A stretch of 64,000 nt of DNA from contig NZ_CP020700.1 of NCBI RefSeq assembly GCF_003932715.1, forward strand, positions 5,726,501 through 5,790,500. Direction: 5' to 3'. Shown piece after piece: positions 33,765 to 41,843 of this stretch (within the stretch, counting starts at the first letter, position 1; each line of letters begins with the position of its first letter). A program made the translations under genes and the position numbers. The DNA is from Streptomyces tsukubensis. GTDB taxonomy: Bacteria; Actinomycetota; Actinomycetes; Streptomycetales; Streptomycetaceae. Below the pieces are notes generated by a model. That model was not told the DNA's origin. It did not search any database and saw only the letters and a list, made by a program, of their open reading frames with translations.

Positions 33765-34346
33765 ATGCACAGCGCCACCACCCACGAGCCGCGCACCCTC
33801 GGCGACCACACCTGGCAGAACCAGGCCGCCTGCCACACCCGCCTCGGCACCGACCCCGAGATGTTCTTCCCCGAGCCCGACGAGATCGACCGCATCCGCG
33901 CCGCCAAGACCCTGTGCGCCCAGTGCCCGGTCCGCCGGACCTGCCTGGACGCCGCGCTGGAGAACGGCGACCGCGACGGTATCCGGGGCGGCCTCACCGA
34001 GGAGGAACGCGACGCTCTCCACAGCAAGCTCCCCCAGCGCCTCGACTACGCCCGGATCAACGCCACCCTCGCCGGCGGCGACGTCCACCTCAGCCGCGCC
34101 GAGCGCCGCGCCGTCGCCCGCGACGCCTACCGGGCCGGGATACCCGCCGACCAGCTCGCCCGCCTGCTGAAGGTCACCGTCGAGCACGCCAAGAAGCTCT
34201 ACCGCCACGCCGCCCGCGAGATCAGCCACCGCAACACCCAGGCCGTCAAAACCGCCAAGGGAACCAAGAAGACCAGCGACACCAGGACGACCCCGGTCAC
34301 CCCGGTGAGGACCCCGGCCCGCGCCGACCTCGGGACGGCCGCGTGA
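33765..34346 (+). CDS. WhiB-family iron-sulfur regulator
   Basis: 193 residues from ATG 33765 (TGGAGA upstream). Four cluster ligands C23, C51, C54, C60 in the spacing of WhiB proteins and the GIRGGLTEEER turn that follows. An unusually long C-terminal part (~100 residues) has a second helix-turn-helix-like stretch (RAGIPADQLARLLKVTVEHAKKLY). Coupled by GTGA to the DUF2637 gene. Probably a transcription factor of the transfer operon. Confidence 0.9.
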   Translation: MHSATTHEPRTLGDHTWQNQAACHTRLGTDPEMFFPEPDEIDRIRAAKTLCAQCPVRRTCLDAALENGDRDGIRGGLTEEERDALHSKLPQRLDYARINATLAGGDVHLSRAERRAVARDAYRAGIPADQLARLLKVTVEHAKKLYRHAAREISHRNTQAVKTAKGTKKTSDTRTTPVTPVRTPARADLGTAA

Positions 34347-35362
34347 CCACCCCGGCGCCGATACCGGCGCACGCCACCACCGCGTGGGACAAGGCCGCCG
34401 TCGTCACCCTCGGTGCCGCCGCCTGCGCCCTCTCCTACGACGCCCTCCAGCAGATGGCCGCCTCCATCCACATCCGGGGCGCCCTGACCTACCTCTTCCC
34501 CCTGATCATCGACGGGTTCATCGCCTACGGCGTCCGCGGACTCCTCGTCCTGCGCACCGCCCCGTTCACCGCCCGCCTCTACACCTGGGCCCTCTTCGGC
34601 ACCGCCTCGGCGGTCAGCATCTGGGCCAACGCCCTCCACGCCGTCCGCCTCAACCAGCAGGGCCCACCGGGGGCCGGGCTGAAGCTCGGCGACCTCACGG
34701 TCGGGGTGCTTTCCACGGTGGCCCCGCTCGCCCTTGCCGGAGCCGTCCACCTCTACATCCTCATCGCCCGCCGCACGGAACCCACCGACCGGCCCGGTCA
34801 CTCCGGACAGCCGGATACCCCGACTGTCCGCACCGACCGGATCATGACCGACTGCCCCGGAGTGACCGACCGGCCGGAGAGCGGCCGGGCAGAACTGACC
34901 GGCAGCAGTGACCGGGACCGTCCGGAACTGACCGGCCCGCCGGACACCGACCGGCCGGCCCCGGTCACCGGACACCCGGCGGCCGAACTGACCGCGCCCG
35001 CACCCTCCGCCCCGGACACCCCGTCGGTCACCCCGGCCCCGGTCACCCTCCCTGACCCGGAGCCCGAGCACACCGGCCGCGACGAGGCCGCACCGTCCGG
35101 GGAACCTGACAGCAGACCCGCCCCGGACACCGCACCGACCGGACTGACCGGCCCGGAGGGCGAGGACGAACTCCTCCCGATCGCCCGCGCGGCGGTCACC
35201 CGGGCGGACAAGGTCACCCGCCAGATCGTCGCGGACGCCATCCGGGGCCAGGGCATCCCGCTGGCCAATGACCGGCTGACCGCCCTGGTCACCCAGCTCC
35301 GCGACGAGAACCGGCCGACCCGCCCCGGCCACCGGCCGGCCCCGGTCACCGCGACCGGCTGA
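34343..35362 (+). CDS. DUF2637 membrane protein (SpdB-like)
   Basis: 339 residues. Four transmembrane segments in the first ~145 residues (AAVVTLGAAACALSY, YLFPLIIDGFIAYGVRG, TWALFGTASAVSIWANAL, VAPLALAGAVHLYILIA). They are followed by a long Pro/Thr/Asp-rich cytoplasmic tail made of DRPxLTG-like repeats, then a short helix-turn-helix-like end (DKVTRQIVADAIRGQGIPL). DUF2637/SpdB proteins are linked to plasmid spread in Streptomyces. Coupled to whiB. Confidence 0.82.
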   Translation: MTTPAPIPAHATTAWDKAAVVTLGAAACALSYDALQQMAASIHIRGALTYLFPLIIDGFIAYGVRGLLVLRTAPFTARLYTWALFGTASAVSIWANALHAVRLNQQGPPGAGLKLGDLTVGVLSTVAPLALAGAVHLYILIARRTEPTDRPGHSGQPDTPTVRTDRIMTDCPGVTDRPESGRAELTGSSDRDRPELTGPPDTDRPAPVTGHPAAELTAPAPSAPDTPSVTPAPVTLPDPEPEHTGRDEAAPSGEPDSRPAPDTAPTGLTGPEGEDELLPIARAAVTRADKVTRQIVADAIRGQGIPLANDRLTALVTQLRDENRPTRPGHRPAPVTATG

Positions 35363-35378
35363 CCAACCTCCCCACGGG

Positions 35379-35702
35379 GTGACCGGGCCGGACACCGACC
35401 GGCCCGGTCACCCCACCCCCGGACACCCGGACACCCAACCCCGAGCCCACCCGCTCCTGCTCGTACCGGAGGCCCTCGTGCGCACCACCCCGGTCACCCC
35501 GGCCGAAGCTGACGCCTGGATCACCACCCTCCACCGCCATGGACACCTCCACCACGCCGAACGCGGCCCGGACGGGACCTGGACCGTCCGCCGGACAGCT
35601 GACAGCCGGCCGTGGACCCTGCACCACCCGGCCCTCGCCCTCGACTACGCCGCCGAGATTCTCCGGGACCTCCGGCGAACCGCCCCGGAGCCTCGACGAT
35701 GA
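35379..35702 (+). CDS. Hypothetical protein
   Basis: 107 residues from the GTG at 35379; a later GTG at 35478 is also possible and better supported by codon content. The second half (TPAEADAWITTLHRHGHLHHAERGPDGTWTV) looks like a small winged-helix or beta-hairpin fold. It overlaps mobC by ATGA. Function unknown. Confidence 0.5.
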   Translation: MTGPDTDRPGHPTPGHPDTQPRAHPLLLVPEALVRTTPVTPAEADAWITTLHRHGHLHHAERGPDGTWTVRRTADSRPWTLHHPALALDYAAEILRDLRRTAPEPRR

Positions 35703-36328
35703 CCCGACCCGAACCCGCCGACCCCACCACCGCCGTGTGCGGCGGCGACTGCCCGGCACGAGGCCGAGCAAGCTGTAGCGTCCGAAACTCCTCCGCAGCC
35801 ACGGGCAGCGGAGGAGTTTCGGACGCGCATGCCCCCACCCCGGACGGGGCGGGGGAACCCTCCCGGCACCAGGGGGTGCCGGGAGGGGAGGCTGCGACCG
35901 GGGGCGGACCGCAGCCAGGCCAGGACAACCCGTCGCCGCAGCAGCGTCGCCAGCGTCCGCGCCTGCGCCAGACCGTGCAGCGCGACCACGTCCGCAGCGT
36001 CCGCCTCACCGCCGACGAACTCGCCAACGTCCAGCAGGCCGCCCGCACGGTCGGGCTGACCACCGCCGGGTTTCTCGCCGACGCCGCCGTCGCTCTCGCC
36101 CGCAGCCACGGTGACGCCCGCGTCTGGCTGACCGACCAGCGGGCCCTGGTCGCAGAGCTGATGACCGCCGCTGCCCAGCTCGCCCGTGCCGGGAACAACC
36201 TCAACCAGGTGGCGCGGATCCTGAACTCCGGCGGTCACAGCGACGGCGTCGACCGGGCCGTCGAGCGGGTACTGCGGGCGGCGGTCCGGGTGGAGGCCGC
36301 CGCGGTCGAGATCGCCCGGCGGCGGTGA
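35699..36328 (+). CDS. mobC: MobC-family relaxosome accessory protein
   Basis: 209 residues if started at ATG 35699. The MobC core is in the C-terminal half: VRSVRLTADELANVQQAARTVGLTTAGFL (ribbon-helix-helix type), then AQLARAGNNLNQVARILNSGG, the family signature. The first ~90 residues are low complexity and encode two large inverted repeats, so the true start may be the GTG at 35876. Overlaps the relaxase gene (GTGA). MobC opens the DNA at oriT for the relaxase. Confidence 0.8.
   Translation: MTRPEPADPTTAVCGGDCPARGRASCSVRNSSAATGSGGVSDAHAPTPDGAGEPSRHQGVPGGEAATGGGPQPGQDNPSPQQRRQRPRLRQTVQRDHVRSVRLTADELANVQQAARTVGLTTAGFLADAAVALARSHGDARVWLTDQRALVAELMTAAAQLARAGNNLNQVARILNSGGHSDGVDRAVERVLRAAVRVEAAAVEIARRR
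35778..35887. other. oriT: Candidate oriT: two strong inverted repeats in the 5' part of mobC
   Basis: IR1 is a perfect 19-bp repeat, GCGTCCGAAACTCCTCCGC (35778-35796) and its complement (35808-35826), with an 11-base loop. IR2 is a perfect 13-bp repeat (35858-35870 / 35875-35887) with a 4-base loop. Position directly before the MobC and relaxase domains is where oriT of MOBP systems is expected. The nic site cannot be placed. Confidence 0.65.
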
Positions 36329-38037
36329 CCGTGGTTCCGGACATCTCCACCGGCAGCCGTACGTACGGCCTGCTCGCCTACCTCTACGGCCCCGGCCGCC
36401 GAGACGAACACCAAGATCCCCACATCGTCGCCGCCTGGGAACCCCTCCTCGCGCCCGACCCGGGCCGGGACCCGGCGGCCACGCTCAAGCAGTTGACCGA
36501 CCGGCTCGACCTCCCCGTCCTCGCCCTCCCCGCCGGCCGCCGTCCGGCCCGGCACGTCTGGCACTGCCCCGTCCGCACCGCCCCCGGCGACCGCCTTCTG
36601 TCGGATGCCGAGTGGGGCGAGGTCGCCCGCCGCATCGTCCACGCCACCGGCATCGCCGAAGCCGGTGACGACCAGGCGTGCCGGTGGATCGCCGTCCGCC
36701 ACGCACCGGATCACATCCACATCGCTGCCACCCTCAAACGCCAGGACGGCCGCAGCCCCCGCCATCACCAGGACGCCATCCGTGCCCAGGCCGAATGCCG
36801 ACGGATCGAAGCCGACTTCGGCCTTCAGCGGCTCAACTCCGGTGACCAGACGGCCGCTCAGCGCCCGACCAGCGCCGAGCGCTCCAAGGCGGAGCGCGCC
36901 GGGCGGGCCGAGCCGTCGCGTGAGACCCTCCGCGAAGTTGTCCGCCAGGCCCTGGCCGGAGCCGCGGACGAAGGCGAGTTCTTCGCCCGGCTCACCGCCG
37001 CCGGCCTGCGCGTCGAGAAGCGGATCGCGCCGTCCGGGGACACCCTCGGCTACAAGGTCGCCCTCCCCGCCGACCGCAACCGGGCGGGCGAACCGGTCTG
37101 GTTCTCCGGCTCCAAACTCGCCCCCGACCTCTCCCTCCCCAAGATCCGCCAGCGCCTGGAAGCCGGAGCCCTAGACACGGAGGAGGAGCCCCGGCCACGC
37201 CCGGCCACCGCCCGCCGCGACGCCGTCGTCCCCGCCGTACGGGCCGCCGCCGTCCTCGACCAGGACGACGACGGCAAGGTCGTCGGCCAGCTCGTCGGCA
37301 CCGGAGAACTCCTCGACGCCCTCGCCAAGACGGCCCCCGCCACCACCCGCCGGGAGCTGTCCCAGGCGGCCCGCGCCTTCGAACGCGCCACCCGCACCCA
37401 CGAACGCGCAGCCCGAGCCGACCACCGCGCCCTCCGCTCCGCCGCCCGCGGAGTCCTGCGCGCCGGAGACGCGCTCGGACGGGGCGAGGACGGCGGCACC
37501 ACCGCCATGGTCCTGTCCACCCTCGTCCTCGTCACCCTCGCCGCCGCCCGCTGGCACTCAGCCCACGGCCACACCCAACAAGCAGCCGCCGCACGACAAG
37601 CCGCCCAACACCTCCGAACCGCCTACCAGACCACCGCCGCCCAGCCCTTGAAGGCAATGCGCCACCACGCCCAACGGCTGCCCGGCCCCGTACGCGACCA
37701 GCACAGCATCACGGTGACCGCGGTCCTGCCCGAGTACGCCGACCGGCTCCGGCAGGAGACCGGCTGGGACGCCCTGATCGCCACCCTCGACCACGCCCAG
37801 GCAGCCGGCCACGACCCCACCACCCTCCTCAAGACCGTGGTCGAACAGCGCGAACTCGACACCGCCGACAACGTCAACGATGTCCTCATCTGGCGCATCC
37901 GCCACACCACCGGCCTCCCCACCTCGCCGAAGCCGACCACGACCCCCCGCCCGGCCCGCACCCGCGCCCCGAAGCCCACCGAGGCCCCCGCCCGCACCAT
38001 CCCGACCCCGCCTGGTCAGCGACGGCCACGCCGCTGA
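36325..38037 (+). CDS. MOBP-type relaxase
   Basis: 570 residues. The metal-binding histidines lie in RHAPDHIHIAATL (H126, H130, H132); tyrosines in TYGLLAYLYGPG (14-21) are catalytic candidates. The N-terminal ~190 residues form the nicking domain. A central helical region follows with an unexpected hydrophobic helix near residues 390-408 (TTAMVLSTLVLVTLAAARW), which would anchor the protein or pack in a helical bundle. The C-terminus is basic and Pro-rich (ending PTPPGQRRPRR). It would nick oriT and be passed with the DNA by the coupling protein at 49737-51525. Confidence 0.87.
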   Translation: MTVVPDISTGSRTYGLLAYLYGPGRRDEHQDPHIVAAWEPLLAPDPGRDPAATLKQLTDRLDLPVLALPAGRRPARHVWHCPVRTAPGDRLLSDAEWGEVARRIVHATGIAEAGDDQACRWIAVRHAPDHIHIAATLKRQDGRSPRHHQDAIRAQAECRRIEADFGLQRLNSGDQTAAQRPTSAERSKAERAGRAEPSRETLREVVRQALAGAADEGEFFARLTAAGLRVEKRIAPSGDTLGYKVALPADRNRAGEPVWFSGSKLAPDLSLPKIRQRLEAGALDTEEEPRPRPATARRDAVVPAVRAAAVLDQDDDGKVVGQLVGTGELLDALAKTAPATTRRELSQAARAFERATRTHERAARADHRALRSAARGVLRAGDALGRGEDGGTTAMVLSTLVLVTLAAARWHSAHGHTQQAAAARQAAQHLRTAYQTTAAQPLKAMRHHAQRLPGPVRDQHSITVTAVLPEYADRLRQETGWDALIATLDHAQAAGHDPTTLLKTVVEQRELDTADNVNDVLIWRIRHTTGLPTSPKPTTTPRPARTRAPKPTEAPARTIPTPPGQRRPRR

Positions 38038-38105
38038 CCAGCACAAACCCCTGGACTCCCACCAGCCCTACTGCTATGGCTCGAAGAGAGCCCCGGAGGA
38101 GAACC

Positions 38106-38549
38106 GTGATCCACGACAACACCGACCAGCAGCCCAGAACCACCACCCAGCCCGCCCCCACACCTGATTCCCTGGTCCCCGTGCCGGCCCCGGGCGACGA
38201 CCCGCTCCGCCGCCTCCAGGAGGAGATCCGCCCCGACGGCGTCCGTATCCGTATCCGCAGCGTTGACCACCCCGAGGAACTCTTCATCACGGGCCTCGTC
38301 GTCATCTGCCCCAACTGCTCGGCCCGGCGCGACTGGATGGTCATCTGTGACGGCAACCGCATCGACATCCGCTGCCGGTGTGCCCATCAGTGGCATGAGC
38401 CCGAACTCAGCCGCGCCGACTTCGAGGTCATGACTGGCGGCAACACCACCGGCCCGGTCTACCCGAGTTTGGAGGACGCCGCCCGCGCCACCGGCTTCGA
38501 CAGCACCTTCACCGGCATGTACCTGAACGAACGGCGCCCGCAGGGATGA
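38106..38549 (+). CDS. Hypothetical protein with possible zinc ribbon
   Basis: 147 residues from GTG 38106 (GGAGGAGA upstream; ATG 38076 is an alternative). Residues ~60-105 contain VVICPNCSARRDWMVICDGNRIDIRCRCAHQWH, with CxxC and CxC pairs suitable for zinc. It is the last gene of the relaxase operon, followed by a terminator-like hairpin. Confidence 0.6.
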   Translation: MIHDNTDQQPRTTTQPAPTPDSLVPVPAPGDDPLRRLQEEIRPDGVRIRIRSVDHPEELFITGLVVICPNCSARRDWMVICDGNRIDIRCRCAHQWHEPELSRADFEVMTGGNTTGPVYPSLEDAARATGFDSTFTGMYLNERRPQG

Positions 38550-38563
38550 AGGGGTGGGCTGCG

Positions 38564-38600
38564 GCTCCGGGCACCGCTGCCAGAGCGGCGTGCCCGGAGC
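38564..38600 (+). terminator. Hairpin terminator after the relaxase operon
   Basis: GCTCCGGGCAC (38564-38574) pairs perfectly with GTGCCCGGAGC (38590-38600), with further CGCT/AGCG pairing inside. No T-run. Placed 15 bases after the stop of the zinc-ribbon gene. Confidence 0.65.
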
Positions 38601-38640
38601 GGGCGGATCTGCTGTCAGTGGCCACCAGTAGTCTCTTAGT

Positions 38641-39627
38641 GTGACAGTCCACTCACATTCCGAGATGACAGGGCGCCTTATCCGAGAAGCCGCTCCCGAT
38701 CCCCTGATAGCCGCAGTCCTGGGTGAGATCACCTGGAACGACCACGCGGACGCCCTCTTGTGGATGGCAGAAGGACGGCTCGCCGCCCGGCTCGCGGACG
38801 ACTGGACATCCCATCAGGCCGATGTCGATGCCGACATCGCCAACTGCCAGGAGAACCTGCAAAGTCTGCTCCGTGGGCGGAACCAGGAGACGGTCCGGAG
38901 AGACCGGTTCTATGAGGAATCGGCCCGGGAGGACGCTCTCAACCTCCTGCAGCGCGAGGCACAGGCCGCCCTGAAACAGTGCGAGGCGTTACAGGACACC
39001 ATTGCGCACGACTTTGGCCGCCGTACGCGGGATCGTGTTCTGGGGACGGCATCGTCGGGTGACACAGTCACGAAGCTCGACAGCCGACTGGGCGCCGAAC
39101 GCATGAAGCTCGTTCAGATCCGGGATGAGTACGAGCGGACCATGAGCGCGCTATCCGAACGGGAAAGCCGGAACCAGGCATTCATCGCCAGCGGGAACGC
39201 CACAGCGATGGAGACCATCAAGGGGTTTGGCCACCGAAGGTTCGAGCTGTTCGTCGCCTCCCTGCTCGAACGGGACGGGTACACCATCGAGCGACGCCAC
39301 GGTGGCCCTGGAGATGAGGGCGCAGACGTCATCGCCACCGACAAACTCGGTGCCAGGGTTGTGGTTCAGTGCAAGCACACATCAGCATCAATGGCCAAGA
39401 ACGTCATCGGAGCGGATGATGTACACAAGTTCAACGGAACAGCCCGCCCGGAACACCGGGCAACGCTGGCCGTGATGATGACGAACGGCTGGGCCACCGA
39501 CCGCGCCCGCACATTCGCCGGCAGGCACGACATCATCATCATCGAAAGCAGCGCGCTCCAGCGCTTGGCGGAGTACGGGGAGAGTATCCGCGAGCGGATC
39601 GCTCCTATCAGGGAAAACGCGTCATAG
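38641..39627 (+). CDS. Mrr-family restriction endonuclease with coiled-coil N-terminus
   Basis: 328 residues. The C-terminal ~130 residues hold the PD-(D/E)XK-type Mrr core: GHRRFELFVASLLERDGYTIE, GGPGDEGADVIA (catalytic Asp) and VVVQCKH (Gln-x-Lys). The N-terminal half is charged and helical (residues ~55-190), probably a coiled coil. Mrr enzymes often cut methylated DNA, so it may act as an ICE-borne defence function. TTA codon at 38989-38991. Stand-alone gene with terminators on both sides. Confidence 0.82.
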   Translation: MTVHSHSEMTGRLIREAAPDPLIAAVLGEITWNDHADALLWMAEGRLAARLADDWTSHQADVDADIANCQENLQSLLRGRNQETVRRDRFYEESAREDALNLLQREAQAALKQCEALQDTIAHDFGRRTRDRVLGTASSGDTVTKLDSRLGAERMKLVQIRDEYERTMSALSERESRNQAFIASGNATAMETIKGFGHRRFELFVASLLERDGYTIERRHGGPGDEGADVIATDKLGARVVVQCKHTSASMAKNVIGADDVHKFNGTARPEHRATLAVMMTNGWATDRARTFAGRHDIIIIESSALQRLAEYGESIRERIAPIRENAS

Positions 39628-39636
39628 AGCCAGACG

Positions 39637-39682
39637 CCACGACGACGAGGCCGCCCGGAAGATCCGAGCGGCCTCATCGTGG
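39637..39682. terminator. Bidirectional hairpin terminator between convergent operons
   Basis: Nested stems: CCACG/CGTGG (39637-39641, 39678-39682), GAGGCCGC/GCGGCCTC (39647-39654, 39668-39675) and CGG/CCG inside. It lies between the mrr stop and the last gene of the leftward transfer operon. Confidence 0.7.
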
Positions 39683-39692
39683 GGTGATGCGG

Positions 39693-40067
39693 TCAGAGGG
39701 TGGCGAGTGCCTTGGTGGCGACACGGAGTGCGGCGTGGAGGGAGAGGGCTTCGTAGACGGTGGGGTGGACGGTGGTGCTCCAGTCGCCCCGGAGGCCGGG
39801 CCAGGTGGCGAGGGTGACGTCCATGGTGTTGAGACCGAGGTGGGCGCTGACGTCCATGCCGCCCGAGGAACTCGGGGTCCAGGTGAGGAGGAGGGCGCCG
39901 GGGCCGAGGAGGTCGCGGCGGCCGGTGGGGGTGGGGTGCCAGGTGGCGCGGAGGATGTCGCCGGGGTGTGGGGAGACCTCGCGGACGAGGGCTCCCCGGT
40001 AACCGTCCGGCACGGGGCGGCGGGTGACCTCGCGCAGGGGGAAGAGGCCGGTGGCGGGCGGGGTCAT
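39693..40067 (-). CDS. Hypothetical protein, distal end of the transfer operon
   Basis: 124 residues from ATG 40067, which overlaps the stop of the gene upstream (ATGA). The body is beta-rich (GALLLTWTPSSSGGMDVSAHLGL, VTLATWPGLRGDWSTTVHPTVYEAL) and ends ALRVATKALATL. No known domain. Last gene of the leftward operon. Confidence 0.6.
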   Translation of the reverse strand: MTPPATGLFPLREVTRRPVPDGYRGALVREVSPHPGDILRATWHPTPTGRRDLLGPGALLLTWTPSSSGGMDVSAHLGLNTMDVTLATWPGLRGDWSTTVHPTVYEALSLHAALRVATKALATL

Positions 40068-40291
40068 GCGTCGGCCCAGTCGAGTTCGGCGGCGACGGTC
40101 GGCGGGAGGTAGTGGTCCTGGCCGTCCTCGGCGATGTAGACGGCGGGGCCGTCCAGGCCGGTGCCCTCGATGACCCGGCCGATGCTGTGGCCGTACGGCC
40201 AGTCGGGGTTGACGGCGAGGAAGACGGGGAGAGCGGGGTTCAGCGTCTGGAGCTGGTGGACGAGCTGGGCGACGGTCAGCGGCTTCGACAG
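40064..40291 (-). CDS. Small hypothetical protein, probable CTG start
   Basis: 75 residues. The frame (SKPLTVAQLVHQLQTLNPAL, then VFLAVNPDWPYGHSIGRVIEGT) is clearly coding by codon bias and couples by ATGA to the downstream gene, yet it has no ATG, GTG or TTG after the upstream stop. CGGAGG lies 8 bases before a CTG at 40291, the likely start. Gene finders limited to common starts would miss it. Confidence 0.6.
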   Translation of the reverse strand: MSKPLTVAQLVHQLQTLNPALPVFLAVNPDWPYGHSIGRVIEGTGLDGPAVYIAEDGQDHYLPPTVAAELDWADA

Positions 40292-40330
40292 GACGGGGAC
40301 CTCCGGTTCGGAGACGGGCAGGGGGGCGGG

Positions 40331-40549
40331 TCAGCGGGCGGCGGCGCGGTGGCGGCGGCCCATCTCGGCGGCGTAGCCCTTGGTCGCCGAGGCCGCGCTG
40401 GACCAGCTCCCGCAGGCGCAGATGGCGAAGAACACATTGCGGCCGGGGCAGCCTTCGGTGAGAGGTCTGTTGCTGGTCGTGTACTTGTGGTCGGGCGGAC
40501 AGACGGTGCTGTCCGGGTGGTACGCGTTCACGGTGACCTTGTGGGACAC
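40331..40549 (-). CDS. Small Cys-containing hypothetical protein
   Basis: 72 residues from GTG 40549 (AAGGAG 4 bases upstream). Contains VCPPDHKY and EGCPGRNVFFAICACGSW, a Cys/His set that could bind zinc. Basic C-terminus. Part of the leftward operon between a DUF317 gene and the CTG-start gene. Confidence 0.6.
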   Translation of the reverse strand: MSHKVTVNAYHPDSTVCPPDHKYTTSNRPLTEGCPGRNVFFAICACGSWSSAASATKGYAAEMGRRHRAAAR

Positions 40550-40581
40550 GGGACTCCTTCGGCGGGGGTCGGTGGGGCGGG

Positions 40582-40959
40582 TCAGGAGCAGTGGGCGCAC
40601 AGGGCACTGGGGGTGGCGATGAGCCCGGCCAGGAACCCGGCGACGGCCTGCGGAGGGATCCCGGAGGGGAAGGTCTGCTGCCAGACCGGGGCACCGTCCA
40701 GGTCAAGGGCGCGGATGTGCCAGAGGTCGCCGTGGCGGGCGGCGGGGGCTTCGGGGAGGAACCCGACGTACATCGCGCCGTCCGGGCTGGTGCAGTGGAC
40801 GTTGGCGTCCGGGTCGGTGATCCGGGTCCAGCCGTGAGCTTCGAGGAGGGCGAGGACGGGGCCCGCGCAGTCGCAGCCCGTCGGCCACTCCCGGGTGTCC
40901 GGGGTGTGGAGCGGGTGGAGCTTGGCGGGGCGGGGAAGAGCGAGGGCGGAGTACGTCAC
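40582..40959 (-). CDS. DUF317 (SPDY) domain protein, single domain
   Basis: 125 residues from GTG 40959 (AAGGGA upstream). One SPDY module: HCTSPDGAMYVGFLPEAPAARHGDLWHIRAL and VWQQTFPSGIPPQAVAGFLAGL. The same domain occurs twice in the 42390 protein. DUF317 is common on actinobacterial ICEs; role unknown. The frame is open upstream into the 41811 gene, so a longer fused product cannot be excluded. Confidence 0.7.
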   Translation of the reverse strand: MTYSALALPRPAKLHPLHTPDTREWPTGCDCAGPVLALLEAHGWTRITDPDANVHCTSPDGAMYVGFLPEAPAARHGDLWHIRALDLDGAPVWQQTFPSGIPPQAVAGFLAGLIATPSALCAHCS

Positions 40960-41175
40960 GGGTACGGGTATCCCTTCGTTGACCTGCGGTTTTTCCCGAC
41001 GCCCGTACTTGAACATGGGTCCGGAGACGTGTTCCAGTCCGTTCGGGCGGGTGGGTGTCTGCCGTGGGCGAATCCCGCCCCGGACAGGCCGGCGGAGGGA
41101 AGGAAGGTGCCGCCCGCGGACGCTGTCCACGAGCGGCACCATCAGGCAGAAGCAGCACAACGGGGAGGCGGAAGG

Positions 41176-41364
41176 GTGAACAGGGACGAGGCCCGGGAGT
41201 ACGAGGAGCTGGCCGACGACGTCCAGGCGGCGTCGGAGGCGCGGGCGCGGATGGCGGACGGCCGCCGGATCGAGATGACCGTCGGGGAACTCGCCGACCT
41301 CGTCCGCCCGGGGACCGGCCGCCGGTGCCCCGGCCGGGATCACCGCCTGCGTGTTCACCACTGA
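41176..41364 (+). CDS. Small plus-strand frame opposing the transfer operon
   Basis: 62 residues from GTG 41176 (GGAAGG 0-5 bases upstream in GGCGGAAGGGTG). The first ~45 residues (EAREYEELADDVQAASEARAR, then RRIEMTVGELADLV) are a plausible charged helix with good codon bias; the last ~18 are Arg-rich and look out of frame. It overlaps the 3' part of the minus-strand gene at 41811. An 8-bp inverted repeat (41106-41113/41133-41140) precedes it. Possibly a remnant left by recombination. Confidence 0.4.
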   Translation: MNRDEAREYEELADDVQAASEARARMADGRRIEMTVGELADLVRPGTGRRCPGRDHRLRVHH

Positions 41365-41811
41365 CGGTGCCGGGGCGGCGGGTACGGGGGTGGTGGTGCG
41401 GGCGCGGGCGGCTTCGGCGCGGGGCTGGATGGTCGCCGAGCGGTCGAGGTCGCGGGTGAGGTGGTCGGCGAGCCGGTTTTTGGGGTGGGCGTCGATGACG
41501 GCGCAGAGGGCGCGGACGCGGGCGTGGGCCTCGGCGTGGGCGGTGCGGAGCTGGGAGGCGGCGGAGGTGACGGCGTCCAGCTCGTGGAGGAGGGGAACGT
41601 GCCCGGGGCGGGTGAGGTGGTGGAGCCGCTCCTGGTGACTGCTGATCTCGGCGTCGGAGAAGACGAGGCTCTGCCGGATGCGCAGCACGGTGAGCAGGGT
41701 GGGGTCGGTGGTGCGGCCTTCGAGCCGAAGGGTCTGGAGGGTGTCGACGGGCCGCTGCCAGGCGGCCTCGATGACGGTATCGGCGGTGGCCAGAGCGGTG
41801 GGCTGGGACAA
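41314..41811 (-). CDS. Tail-bearing hypothetical protein lacking its own stop
   Basis: Starts at TTG 41811 (AGGA 9 bases upstream). The ~166 credible residues are helical (TVIEAAWQRPVDTLQTLRL, RIRQSLVFSDAEISSHQERL) and reach the tail motif RAEAARARTTTP followed by Pro/Ala-rich sequence. Beyond ~41314 the sequence is no longer protein-like but has no stop until 40582, running in frame into the DUF317 gene. The normal 3' end has probably been lost at a junction with the plus-strand frame 41176-41364. Confidence 0.5.
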
Positions 41812-41843
41812 CGGACGGGGTCCTTCCGGGGGTGGGACTGCGG

